From Nemertoderma westbladi (taxonomy: Eukaryota > Xenacoelomorpha > Nemertodermatida > Nemertodermatidae), in assembly GCA_032718475.1 (NCBI GenBank), contig JAUCBJ010004628.1:1-51255 (forward strand): DNA of 51,255 nt. Direction: 5' to 3'. This document shows, one piece after another, positions 34,239 through 47,000 of the stretch (position 1 is the first letter of the stretch; each line of letters starts with the position of its first letter). The translations under genes and the position numbers were made by a program. The notes beneath the pieces are model-generated. The model was not told the DNA's origin, did no database searches, and saw nothing but the letters and a program-made list of their open reading frames with translations.

Positions 34239-35976
34239 TTGGAGATTTTTACTGTTTATTATTTGATACTGTACCTGGAAACGCCTCGGAGCAAACCCTT
34301 TGGTAAAAGGAGGGGTACCTTCCCTCCAGCTAATAGGCCTACTTCCAAACTGCCAACCCGGAGGAGTGCTTCGAATAAGAAACTCTCGAGTAATGGTACG
34401 CCTAAACTACCAGTATCTTCTCCAACCGAAACTTCGCACCAATTCCATGTTATCGACATGGACCTGCTCAATGACGCTTTGGCTTCATCTGTGTTGTGTA
34501 ACTGGTGCAATAGTTCCTCGGTTCAACTAACCGTCAATAGCTCCTACGGGATTGCAATGAACTTCTTGATAACTTGCCAAAATGAAAACTGTTCAGCCAA
34601 TCCTGGAACATTTTGGTCTTCCGCTAGAGGAAATACAAGACTGTTCGAATCAAATATTCGTTATGTCTATGGTTTGCGGTGTGTTGGATTGGGTCGTGAA
34701 CAGGGGAGATTGCTTTCGGCTATAATGAATATACCTCCTCAACCTCAAATATTTGGTCGATATACATCGGTGATCAACACAACTATTAAATCAGTGGCGA
34801 AGGAGTCGATGGTTAGAGCTACAAAGGAGGCAATTGAGACTAATACTTTGGAACCAAAGGAACATCTGGCCGTGAGTTTAGATGGTTCCTGGCAGAAACG
34901 GGGCCACACTTCTCTCAATGCTGTAGTAACTTGCATTAGTGTTGATACTGGAAAAGCCCTGGATGTGGAAGTCGTTTCGAAATACTGTGCTGGGTGTAGA
35001 AGTCCCTCTGTAGAGAACCAACTTGAACATGAACCTCGCTGTGTCAAAAATTTTGAGGGAACCAGCGGCGCTATGGAGGCAGCAGGTGCGACGGCGATCT
35101 TTTCTCGTTCTGAATTGGAACGGGGAGTGAAGTACTCCCACTACCTCGGCGATGGAGACTCTAGTAGTTTTCGGAAAGTGGTAGACTCAGATCCTTACAA
35201 GGGTGAGCCTGAAATAGCCAAGCTTGAGTGTGTTGGCCATGTCCAGAAGCGGATGGGAGCTCAACTTCGTCGCCTCAAGAAGGACTTCCAGGGCAAACCA
35301 AAGTTTGGTGTCCCTGCAAAAAAACTCGCTGATGGTAAACCGCTTGGAGGAAAGAATCGGCTAACTGATTCAGAGATCGACAAGTACCAAAACTATTACG
35401 GAAGGGCAATAAGGGCAAATCTAACTTCTGTTGAGGATATGCGTCGTGCTGTTTGGGCGACCTATTTTCATCGCCGGTCAACTGATGAGTTTCCATCTCA
35501 TAGTTTGTGCCCTCCCAGAGAGCCTAGTTGGTGTGGCTATAATAGGAGCTTTACACACACAATTCTCAACCGGAAGCTGTTATGGACGCCATAAAGCCCA
35601 TATTTCGCCAACTCTCCTCCCCAGATCTACTAAGGAGATGCCTCCATGGGAAGACGCAGAATGTAAACGAATCGCTGAATAATATGGTTTGGGTACGAGT
35701 TCCAAAGAGAGTGTTTGTTGGACGCCCAGTGCTGGAGATTGGAACGTATGATGCGGTGTTGTGTTTCAATGATGGATCTGTATCATCATCGAAGTACTGA
35801 GGCAGTTGGGAGTCCGGGAGGGATCATACACGAGGGCTGGCCTTGCTATCATTGATTCAGCTAGAATCCAGAAAGCTGACCAGTTTGTATGTAACCTCGA
35901 ACGCAAGGTTGCACAGGGCAGCAGCAAGCGAAAACGCAATAAATCGGAAGATGATTATGGAGCGGGTTTGCACTAA
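34239..35976 (+). pseudogene. Mutator-like transposase, two frameshifts
   Basis: Three frames together give a near-full-length transposase. The first (34239-about 35550) has a zinc-ribbon-like CNWC...C....C near residues 88-117, then AVSLDGSWQKRGHTSLNAVV with the first catalytic Asp, VEVVSKYCAGC, GTSGAMEAAGA, YLGDGDSSS with the second Asp, and KLECVGHVQKRMG. These motifs define the metazoan Mutator-like transposase domain. The second frame (about 35550-35785) continues NSQPEAVMDAIKPIF, LHGKTQNVNESLNNMVW and YDAVLCFNDG. The third (about 35785-35976) has VLRQLGVREGSYTRAGLAII and a basic tail. In the source protein these three blocks are contiguous, so two single-step frame changes (near 35550 and 35785) have killed it. 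The true start may be the ATG at 34458 rather than 34239. Few other stops suggest recent inactivation. Confidence 0.85.
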
Positions 35977-36132
35977 ACCAACTGTGAGTTCAAATACAGT
36001 ATATACCGGTACGTGCACTAATGGTTTATTATAAAAACTAACGTTTTAGTGTACTACTTTGTATGACTGTGCGTGGGGGGTTTAATTTTGATCTGTATAT
36101 AGTGTCATTTATTCAAATCAGACCTGAGAAAA

Positions 36133-36133
<1 letters not shown>

Positions 36134-36185
<52 letters not shown>
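36134..36185. repeat. (CAGA)n microsatellite
   Basis: About 13 tandem 'caga' units inside the MULE, 3' of the transposase. Confidence 0.95.
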
Positions 36186-36768
36186 TCCTCCCGAATCGAA
36201 AAGTAAGGCATCACACCGTATAGCTCATTAAATTTTAGTCAATACACAAATATTTTACCCTTGTTACAGACATCATTAGTGCATTTTACAAAGCAAACTA
36301 ACCCAGGAAAACACTTCTGGATATGTAATGTGCATTATAACTTTGAATTTGATTTTCCCGAAAAAGAATATTTTAGTGTGATGTCCATTTTTCGGTACCA
36401 TTTTTGGGTGCAGGAGTTCGGGGGACAGTACATAAATTTGTCACTTGGGGTAGTTTTTTATACTGAATTCGATGAATGGAACGGTTTTTCCAAAAAACTC
36501 TTTGATTTTCTTCAAAATTGCATAACATTTTGAAAATAATGAAAAATTTCACTTTTTTTATTTTTCAAAGTTATATTGCACCCATGCGCGACAACGAAGC
36601 AAAATTTTGAAAATCCATTCCATTCATTTTGTTCGCCGTAAAATTCTGAGTCAGTGATCCAATTTTCAAGTCCTGGTTCTCTTTTATTAAAAAAATAATG
36701 GTACCGAAAAAATGTAAAAGTTTAACTTAAATCATTAAGGAACTTACAAAGTGTTCATCTCCCCTTAA

Positions 36769-37745
36769 TAGATTATTTAGATATTTGAAAAAGAAAATTA
36801 AGCTGAAATATTCACAATTTGACGAAAGTAGCTAGGTAGTTTTGCATTTTCCCGGAGTTCGGTGCCAGAGCAGTCTCTCGTCCTCTTGCCAAATATTGAT
36901 CGTAGAGCAAAATTTTGTACTTTTTCCTAGGTTATATAATGTTTCTTTGAAGCCATGTACATCATGGATGGTACGGTAAAGTTAGTGCTTTGTATAGATT
37001 TATTTTTAGCGGATTACTACTGTAAGTTGCCCTTTAATATTCCGTAGATAAAATATATGCTAAGACTCATTTTCTGAATCATGTTTATGATGTGGTCTGT
37101 ATATTGGAGTTTATTATCTATATAGTAATTCCAAGGTATTTCGCATCTTGTAACGGGAACAGTTCCGTATGCAAAACATATCTACTAAAAAAAAACTTTC
37201 AAAAAAAAATGTTTATATATAATAAATCATGTTTTGAAGAATTACTGTAATAGCTAGTCGATTAGCTAATGTTCTAAAACACAATATTTTTTTTTTAAAT
37301 GTTGTAATGAAGTCAGTGGTACTGTACATATTACTATGCAAAAAGTACGTCATGTAATTAATTAATATCAAATGCGACTGCATCCGGAACTCTAGCCTTT
37401 GTACTGTAACTGAGGTATTTGAAGTGTTCGTGATAAATTAAGTTTTATATTTGTGTTCGAATCTTGTGGCTGCCTAATATTTGGAGAAATTAATATCAAT
37501 TCGGTTTTACTTGAGTTCAGAGCTAAGTTGTGTTTGGTAAATATTTTTTGGATTTTATTGTCTAGTTTGCTTAACTTTTTGGTTGCTTCTTGTGGATTTG
37601 GGTCCGCAATGAATAAACTTGTGTCATCTGCGTATTGTAAAACGTTATTGTTCAGTAATTCTGGAATTTTGTTGGTATGGAGCTGAGAGTGTAAATAAAA
37701 GTGGCCCTAAAATTGTTCCCTGAGGTACTCCTCGCCGTTCTGTTA
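36769..37745 (-). mobile_element. LINE reverse transcriptase, catalytic part (part 1 of a split element)
   Basis: The minus strand reads RRGVPQGTILGPLLFTL (motif B), then LQYADDTSLFIADPNPQEAT with the YADD catalytic box at about 37620-37638, LNSSKTELILI, KYLGITI/DNKLQYTDHI and VQNFALRSIFGKRTRDCSG. These are the successive palm and thumb motifs of a non-LTR reverse transcriptase. Several frameshifts, one between motif B and YADD, make it inactive. The remaining C-terminus lies beyond the MULE at 33208-33588. Confidence 0.88.
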
Positions 37746-37749
37746 ACCA

Positions 37750-37920
37750 TGAAGAAATAAATATACAGTACATTTATAAAAATACATATAAAGTAAGTAA
37801 ATAAAGTAAATAAATACATATAAATATATAAGCATAAGCATATAAAACATATAATATGTATATATAAATAAATAAATATACACCCGTAATAGTTAATATC
37901 AATATTAATGAAATAATGTA
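37750..37920. repeat. AT-rich simple sequence (taaata / atataa)
   Basis: Low-complexity 'aaataaata' and 'catataa' runs. It lies between the LINE fragment and the gene starting at 38093. Confidence 0.7.
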
Positions 37921-38092
37921 ACAACTACCTTATATAGTTATTTAAAATAATATTGTAATATTGTATGTCAGAAAATGGATCAATGAACAGTAACAAAAAA
38001 ACACTTTCATAATTTATGTATAATATAACGCATAATGTACCAGTGCCACTATATCTACGATCTCGTCTATAATACAATACATTGAGGCTAAA

Positions 38093-41000
38093 ATGATAAG
38101 ACAGGCAAAATTCCATATTTCACAACGCCTGTTCACTCCATGCACCGACGATGGGGAAATTGGGCAAGATTGCATTAATAAGCGCGAACGAATGAGATTG
38201 CAAGATATGCCACATCCAAAAATGGATAGAGTAGTTACCCATTCAACTGCAATTGCAAAACAAAGGTGCATGTTTGAACACATTGCAATGAAACTCACCG
38301 CAAAAGGTTCAAACGGTGTCCACCATGTAAATATTGCACAGATTCAAGGATTCACCAAGTCTAGGGAGGATTTGAACCTTGAAATCCAGTTAAATATAGA
38401 AGCCAAGTATTCAAATTTGAACGTTCAACTGACAGTAATACCAATTGGTTTCCAAAACAAAAAGCAAAAGTTGAAAGTTTTCTCTTATGAAGAAGGAAAT
38501 ACGGAGGGAAAAATCAAATTGGTGTTTTATTTTAAAGATGAAAAAGATGAAGCATATATGAGTTTGGTTAAAGGATTGAGTGCAATGACAAATACAGTTA
38601 GGTGGAAATTCTCCAAAGAGTCTATCCTACCTCGCACCATAAAGTGTGGTATGATTACCACATTTAATAAATGTGGTATGAATTCCGATGGTACAAAGTT
38701 TCATCTGAACCTCATGTACAGAGGAAAAAGACCGACAAATCCCGTTCCCAATCTACTTAGGGCTGCAGTAATCTGGGTCGAAGCGTTTGGTTTCGGTCAT
38801 TATGACCTGTATGAGGAGGATCCTGGTAAAATTGATTGTTCACAAATACAAAGTGATGATTATGTTGGGAAAACTCAAGTGGCAATGCAAAGTGAGTTTT
38901 TGTACAATATTACACAAAAAAATATTCTTCCTAATTGGGAAGATACAGACGATAAACGAATCCGACAAATGGTCTGTAACATAGTTGTCGGATGTTTTCG
39001 AAATCACGTTAGAGATAATCATAGATGTCATGATGAACAAGATAGTAATCCATTGTGCAGATTCTTTGACAATCATATTCGTAAGGCAATGGAACTCGGT
39101 GAGTACCAACCGGTACCTACAGTAGAACCCACTGTCAAGTATCTACCGGTGCCTAGCGGTACCTAGAACCTAAGTGTCTACCGGTACCTAGAACATTAGG
39201 TACCGGTAGCATCTTATTTGGACTATACAGTACCTCACGGTAAGACAGATAAGCTTCAGACACCTGGACTGCATTTGAAGCGAGAATGCCATGTTGCAAG
39301 CTCTGCAAACGCGCAAATTCTCGAGGGATTGAACTGGGGTGCCATTCTGGCACTTTCGAACAAGAGAGGGGGTGAAGTTGAGTTATTGCGCTTCTCTAAG
39401 TGGGTGTGAATTTATATATATTCCAGCCCCAAATCTACTTTAAATATTTAATTGTGAGTCAGAAATTTTGCCATAGTCGTAGAACAATTGTTTACATCTC
39501 CAGATTCCCTTTAATTCTCAAAATATTTCAGCGACGAAATACCGAATAGACACCGAACAGGAGGTTATGGAGGATAGAATCGTACGATTGTTTAAACCGA
39601 ATGCGCGTAAAAGAGATAGCTCAATACCAGGTTATTATTGTTTAGTGAAGAATCGTAACCAGGTTTTTATTATATACCGGTAGTACTGGATATATTCAGT
39701 ACCGAGAATTACAAACCGATTAATCCAATGTTAGATAAGTTGTTAGATAAGATGTTAGATAGCAAGTCGGTGTTTGTGTGTATGTTTAAAAAATCTTCAA
39801 TGTTGATAATTCTGTATGTGTTTCTGTAGGTTTACTGTACCTTTAGTTTATGCCGAATTTCATTTTTACAGGCAATAAAGGGAAGAGCAATGGAGACGCT
39901 ACTGATAGTTCGGAGGAACTAGTGATGGATGAGGTTACGGCAAACAATAGGTAAGAGTTGTAAAAGGGAAAATAACTGGTCAGGAAAGGTATTTCCTATT
40001 GGTTCTGTTTGCCAATAAACTTTGGTTATGTGGCATAGCAGATTAATTGGTTTGTTTGTTTTTAGCTAATAGGATGATCCATCCCTCATAGAGTCGTGGT
40101 AACAGAACATTGGAATGTTGCCACTAGGCCTATAGGTATATAATCACAATACAATATGGGCATGGGGTGGCCTGGAAATTTGAATTTCCCGGTACCTTGT
40201 ACGGCGAGTTTTGGGCAGGTCTTTCATTGGTTACGGTTCTTTAAGTAATTAGGCCTACATTCAAATAAACGTGCCATTGGATGGTTTCCCCCTACCCTAC
40301 ACCAATGAATGGCTTGTCCAAATCTCACCCAACAAGGAACCTAGAAATTCAAACTTCTAGAAATTAATTTTTGGTCGACCATAAATTAATAATTTATGGC
40401 CGACCCTTAATACATTTTTGGTCGAGCATAAATTAATTTTTGGTCGACCATAAATTATGACGTCATGGAGAACTTCTGAAAAAAAAAAAAAAAAATGAAT
40501 TAATTTTCAAAGATCAGCCACTGTAACTTTGGGGTCTTTTACGGTATTTTTGTGTCATTTGGGGTGTTTTGTTGTAATTCGTAGGACCGTGAACTTCTGC
40601 CTAAGAAATCCAAAGATACACTTTATTATAAATAAAACAATATATTATTCGAAATAAAAACCCAACGAATAACACTCACTTCCACTTATTTTATTTAGCG
40701 AAATTCAGATATTCTACCCTCGTGTGTTGAGTGTTCTCAGTTGGCATTCTAAAAACTTGTCAACTCGTGTAAAACTCTGACAGAATAGTTGAATTTCGCT
40801 AAACTGAAAATGGTTGAAAATAAGCGGTGTTTTCCACTTACTTTTTTTTTATTGAATAATAGGGATAGTAGGCCTACTCCGCACTATTCTGGACCGAACT
40901 GGACCGCCAAATGAAAGATAATCTAAAAACTACCATCTATGCCGACAAGTGAAAATTAATATTGATTTTCATTTGGTCTTTTCATAGATTTTACATTTAG

Positions 41001-44000
41001 TTGCGTATAAGATGTCGCTAAATTAAGATTACTTTCTTCACATAAAACTCTTTTACTATAGGCCTTCCTACTAGACACTATTAACCGCACACTATAAAGG
41101 TAAACAATATCCTTATCGCATTTCCAGCTGCAGTGAGTGACAGATTACATACTAAGCGTTTCAAAAGTATTCAATTGTATCCTTTGGCGAAAAAATTTTG
41201 GTTGTTGCCAATTCAATTATGTTCAATTGCCCCGTTCAACAACATTACATTACACTGGTACACATTTGATAAAATGTGTTCACAATTGTACAAATCTGCG
41301 TTTTCTGGTGGCCTGTACTGTACTACTGACTTTTAGTACTGTATGATTCAAGTTGACCCCGTAATGATTTATAGCCGGAAAATTAAATTGTTTTTTTAAT
41401 AATAATAAAATATTTATAACAATAAATGACACGTTAAATAATCGACAAAAATAAATGACACGTTAAATAATCGACAACATTGTTCGACCACTTTAGGATT
41501 AGCTTTAGTTATATAGTTCTAGGTCAGCATTGTTTGGTACTATTTAGCTTTATACCATTTTATAAAACACGACTACAAATTATCAGGGATAGCATAACGA
41601 AACGAAAGAAATTTAAATTTCGTTTCGTTTTCAAAAATTTCGTTTCGTTTTTACAAATCCATTTCGTTTCATTGATTTTAAATTCGTTTTTCGTTTCGAT
41701 TCGTTTCGTTTTCTTCTATAATGTTTGATTCTACTGTATGAAATAAAAGTTTGAAATATAACAATAATAAATAATAATAAAATAATAATAATAAAATAAA
41801 TGAAAAATAATAAATATAAGTACTAGTAGGCGCACCGAGAAGGTTTCGGGGTTTATAGATTGCAGTATTTTGCGTGCGGATAGTTTAGTAGTTGCGTTCA
41901 ATGCAGCATTGATAGACGGTACCGGAAGCCGAAGTACTGTACAGTAGTATAGGCCTAGTCTATGTAACAAATGCAGAAATGTAACTTAATATAAATATAC
42001 CTGCGCGGGGCTTAATACAGTAATCTACCTGGTGGGCTGGTGCACAAAATACTGAAATCTATACACATACAGATGGGTGACTGGTACTGGTAAAAGCAGT
42101 GCAGCAGGGTTGGGTTCAACCTTCGCCCGCGTACAACCTGCGCCCTCGTCCAATCTTTGCCCGCGTCCAACCTTCGCCCGGGGGAACCTTTGCCCAGGGC
42201 AAACCTTCGCCCGCAAGGCAATCTTCGCCCAATAAGATTGGTGATAGTAACCATTTTAGTTACCGATTGAGGTAAAGGAGCAGGTTATAGAGACGGATTT
42301 TTCTAACCAAAACAGTAATTGCTTAGTGGGCGGAGGTTGCTCGTGGGCGACGATTGCCTGCGGGCGAAGGTTCCGCCGAGTGACAGTTGCTCATTTTGAG
42401 GGCGAAGATTGCTCCGGGTGAAGATTGGACGCGGGCGAAGCTTTCTCGCGGGCGACGTTTGCTGCGTACCTGCAGCAGCAGTGTTAGAAGAAAGTAATCT
42501 TAATTTAGCGATTTTTTACACGCAACTAAATTTACAGTATGAAATGACCATTTCAATATTTTATTTATTGTTACCTGTCTGCATGGATGGTTGTTTACAG
42601 ATTATCTTTCATTTGGCGGTCTAGTTCGTCACACATTCGATCCAGTTCGCCACACATTCGATCCACTTCGATCCAGATTCGTGTATAGTACTGTACTATA
42701 TCCACTATATTTTCTTCAATTAATTATGAAAGTGGCCAGGAAAATTATCCTATCATTATCATTATAATGGGGATTTACATAGCTGATCGCGAACTGTGGA
42801 TTTGTTGCATTGTAGGGCTGAGTTTGAACATCAACATGGAGAGAATCGCGCGGTCCGCAGTCGCGATATGTGGGCGGATAGTGCAGCCGATTTCTGTTAC
42901 GGGGAGGAGAATGATGGTCCAGACTTCGATAAGACAGGTTCGTGCTACCGGTGTCACAGGCGAAAATGTCCCCCCGCGCGGAATGCACCTCCGCGCATTT
43001 TTCTAGCGCCAAATGCCCCCCCAGAGCATTTTCACACCAGATTTCGAGAGTGGCGGTCCGAAACCTAATTCAAAGTGAAATGGCGGCCCTAAACCCTAAT
43101 TAAAACCGTCATGTAACCCTAACCCGAATTACAATTGGCCCTTCGGGCCAATGGCAAGGGTACAAAATTCCACAAAATTTCTTAGATTTTGACCTATAGA
43201 TTGACCTATATTTTGACCTTAGATTTCTTCGATTTTCGACTACAGTTAGGCCTATTTACCGTATACAGTACCAGTATGTATCTTATATCATTGACATATA
43301 TACATAGATATCATATGTTTATACTGTACCTGTAGCCAAAGCGTACTAGAAAGTATAACTTTATAGTCCTGGTAACACTTGCCTGTTGGCTGAATTTAGT
43401 GTTTGTATTGCACTTGGGTGCGATTCTGGCACTCTCAAACACGAGAGGGGTCGAATTGAGTTATAGTAGCACTACTCCAAATGTGTGGTGAATTTCAATT
43501 TATATATATTGCAGCCCCAAGTCTACTTGAAATATTGGATTGTGAGCCAGGAATTATGCCATAGTCGTGAACAATTGTTTATATCTCCAGTTTCTCTTTA
43601 ATTCTCAAAATATTTCAGGAACGAAATTCCGAAAAGACACCAAACATGAGGTTAAGAAGGATAGAGGGAAGATTGAACCGAATACGTGGAGAAGAGAATA
43701 CTGCATTCCAGGTTATTATTTTTCAGTGAAGAATATAAGAAAAATAATAACTATATGTGGCTGGCCACGAGAAAAGGGACCTTATGTCGCAAAATCTGAA
43801 TCTGAGATAATCGCGTTTAAAGTTTCCCTCTATTTTTGAACAAATTTAATTGGATTATCGATTTAGAAATGTGTGGCTGGCCACGAGAAAAGGGACCTTA
43901 TGTCACCGGAGGACGATTTTGAGTTATTAGGCCTATGAGATGCAGAATTTTCCAGAGATTTTAACAAAAAAACGGTGTCTCAATATCTATTTCCAAAAAA

Positions 44001-47000
44001 AAGTTATAGCGATTTATGTGAAGGTGAATCGGGTAGCTCTTTTCAAAATAATTTTGTTATTAAATAAATGGAAATATTAATAATATCATAGCAATTTTTA
44101 CTATATACTGTAGTTAGGCACCTCAATGTTATTCGGCTTTTTATACAACTTTTAGACTATGGAAATTTACAGTATGGGATTCATTCTTCAGTGTCACTTA
44201 ATATCGCAGTAGGTGCTTACAAAATTTCAGAACTAACGAACAGAAATTAACAAAATGACAGCATTGAACATTGCATTTAAAAAATAACTGTAGGCCTAGG
44301 CCTACAGTACCTACATACTGTATTAGTACAATTTATTACAGTCCTAAATTCAGACATGAAAACCCTAAAACAGTGGGATATACAATACTGCAACATCATA
44401 TATTGCTACTTGTAATTTAGTTATTTCTTAGGTATATTGAATATCAGAACCAATTTGAATTTCCCTCATCGTTTTATACAATATATCCAATTTAAGTAAT
44501 AAAGTAGCCCTGCATCTCACGCCGGCTCGCTCGAGTGGGAATATTTCCACGAATGAGCGTAACGAGTGAGTGAAATACAGTTTGAAACGAGAGCCTGAAA
44601 GTGAAATACCGGTACTTTATTGAATTCGAACATGTCGTTTTAGTTTTATTAATTATAAATCACATATTACTCCCGTATAAGAGTAATGATACTACTACTA
44701 ATACCATAAATAATCGAACCTTGAGGTTCCGTTTTATTCTATGGGACTTCCAAATCCTGGAAAACCCATTCAATACAACCCATGCCATGGGGTCTATTCA
44801 CTTATAAAAATACGTAACCGAAGGTCTTCACCTGATTTCCGGATCCATGATCCCAGGTAACGGAAGTCGTCCTTCGTCCACATGCTCAAGCATACCATCC
44901 GTTGAGCTTTTATGCTCATACGATCAGACATTTCTTGAAGGCTGTCAAGGTTCACTTTCGAAATAAATTTTGGTTTTATTGGAGTTAACGAAAAGACCAA
45001 TACTAGAAGCAGCCTATTCTAATCAGCTGATGAGCCGTTGGGCTCCCTCTAGTGATCCTGAATGTACTCCATGGTACTCCTAAGTTATCAGCAAAGTCTA
45101 GTTAGGTACTTGGCAGGATTTCCTCGACTTCTGGAGGCAGGAGGGGGTTTCCATCACCCCATCATCATTATGATGATATAAGGACATGCGTATAACATAG
45201 TCAACCACAATTATGAATAAGAATGGTGCAAGTGTATCACACTGGAGGACTCCCAATATCACTTCTAATGGATGGATCTGTGTCACCGTCAACTTATCAT
45301 TCTAAGTGCCAAAATCGGCTCCATTGTCCCTCTACTTTTATGGAACCCATTCTGATTTCCACGTAGCAGTTTCTAAATGGGATCCCTGATGCGATTTAAT
45401 AGAGTTCTGATTGTATAGCGAGGCAGCAATTGAGATCATTGAGATTTGAGATTCCCCGAAAATAACCATAGAGTGTTAGGTTGCCCTTCTTGGGAACTGG
45501 CACCAACTTATTTGTTTTCATTTCCTGCAGGACTCTTGTCGTTCTGTACATGTCTACTATGATGGGGTAAATAAGCTCCAAAAACTCAGGAATTTTAAAG
45601 ACCTCAGGGGGGACACCATCTACTGTAGACCACTGGAACGATTGGTCTTAATGCTAATTAACATTAACATTAATTACATTAATTGTAATTATAATGATCA
45701 GTATAGTGGCAGTATTTCTGTATTCCTTACGGTGTTTTGTTGTTGTTGGTTTTGTTGTAAGCTGTCTTACATGATTACAAAGGCCATAAAAATGTAGTCA
45801 AGGCCGTCGTTATTGATAATGGTGAGGGCGAGACAACATCTCGTATCGTAACGTTACATTGTGATAACACATACAAGGATATAACAAAGTTAGTTTAGGG
45901 TTAACTCTCACACTTGTTATATTTCAGAACCGAAAATCCAAGACACTTACGAGTCATCAGACTCAGACACTCAGTATCAGAGTCAGAATTATCGCATGTT
46001 TTCAGAGATTGCCGATCACATTCCAGGTTAGTGAAGAATAAGTTATTTACTAGAACTTCTCAAAACTACGCCCTACGAATAATTTACGGTAAAACAATAA
46101 GGTACAGTACGGGATCCGAACTACGCAAGCGAGGTAACGTGCCACTACTATCAGCCGGCCGAGAATACCACCGTCGAATATTTTTATTTAACTACATAAA
46201 AACACTATCAAAGCCATTTAAACACAAAATAGATATGGCTTTGATATTATAGTTTTGTCGGCCCATGTGAAGGATACCAGACTTTCTGTCGTTATATTTC
46301 ACTTTGCAGTTACCCCCATGTGAGAATACCAGGTTTTCACTAAAACACAGGTTACAGAAGGGCTGAATCTAACCAAAACAATAAACTAATTAGTATATGT
46401 ACAGGTTATAAGACAGAAATAAGCGCTATAAAACACTTAATAAAGATAAATTAAAAAAAATAAAAAATCTTCATATATAAAATTCCCATAAAATGTCGAC
46501 CGAAAAGTGAAATCCTGGTATTCTTCACATCATAATTACATAATTACACATCATAATTAACATACAATTACAGTATTCCTTTACTTTAAAAGTAAACTGT
46601 ACATCGATGTTACAAGGTAGCATTGGTCTTACGACGCTATTGATTTTAATTATCAGTAAATACTTATGTATCAACTGCCTCAAATGTATTTCTATACGTT
46701 GAGTTTTAATGAATAAAGAGTAGACGAGTGGGGCCTTCGTGCAGCAAAAGCTACAAGCCATCTTAGCGAACAATTATAATTATACTATGGCTAGTTATAT
46801 ATTGGCTTCCGACACACGCACACTAACAGACTTTTGGAAAACGGCCATTGTATAATTATAACAGTTCTCTAATGGCTCGCAGTTTTGACTCGCCCCACAT
46901 TCAATTCAATTCAATTAAACGAACCTGCCCATCAAACCAGTAATCTGAGTGAGCTGTTCCGGTTCTCTAAAAATTCGAAGAAGCTGAGAGAACAAAAAAA

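Larger units (their letters stand above)
33589..36768. mobile_element. Mutator-like (MULE) DNA transposon, 3.2 kb, inserted in a LINE
   Basis: The inverted ends AAGGGGAGATGAACACTTT (33591-33609) and partner (36748-36766), plus two further matching bases outside, enclose a Mutator-like transposase. Sequence outside both ends belongs to one minus-strand LINE. I could not identify a clean 8-11 bp target duplication. It contains a (CAGA)n microsatellite. Confidence 0.8.

Noticed and set aside
34239-34457. N-terminal extension of the MULE transposase
   Set aside because: Low similarity to the family before the zinc-ribbon region; a later ATG at 34458 is a plausible start, so the extension was not treated as a domain.
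36261-36533. 90-codon plus-strand frame 3' of the MULE transposase
   Set aside because: No domain recognised, no splice context; lies in the MULE tail and is probably non-coding.
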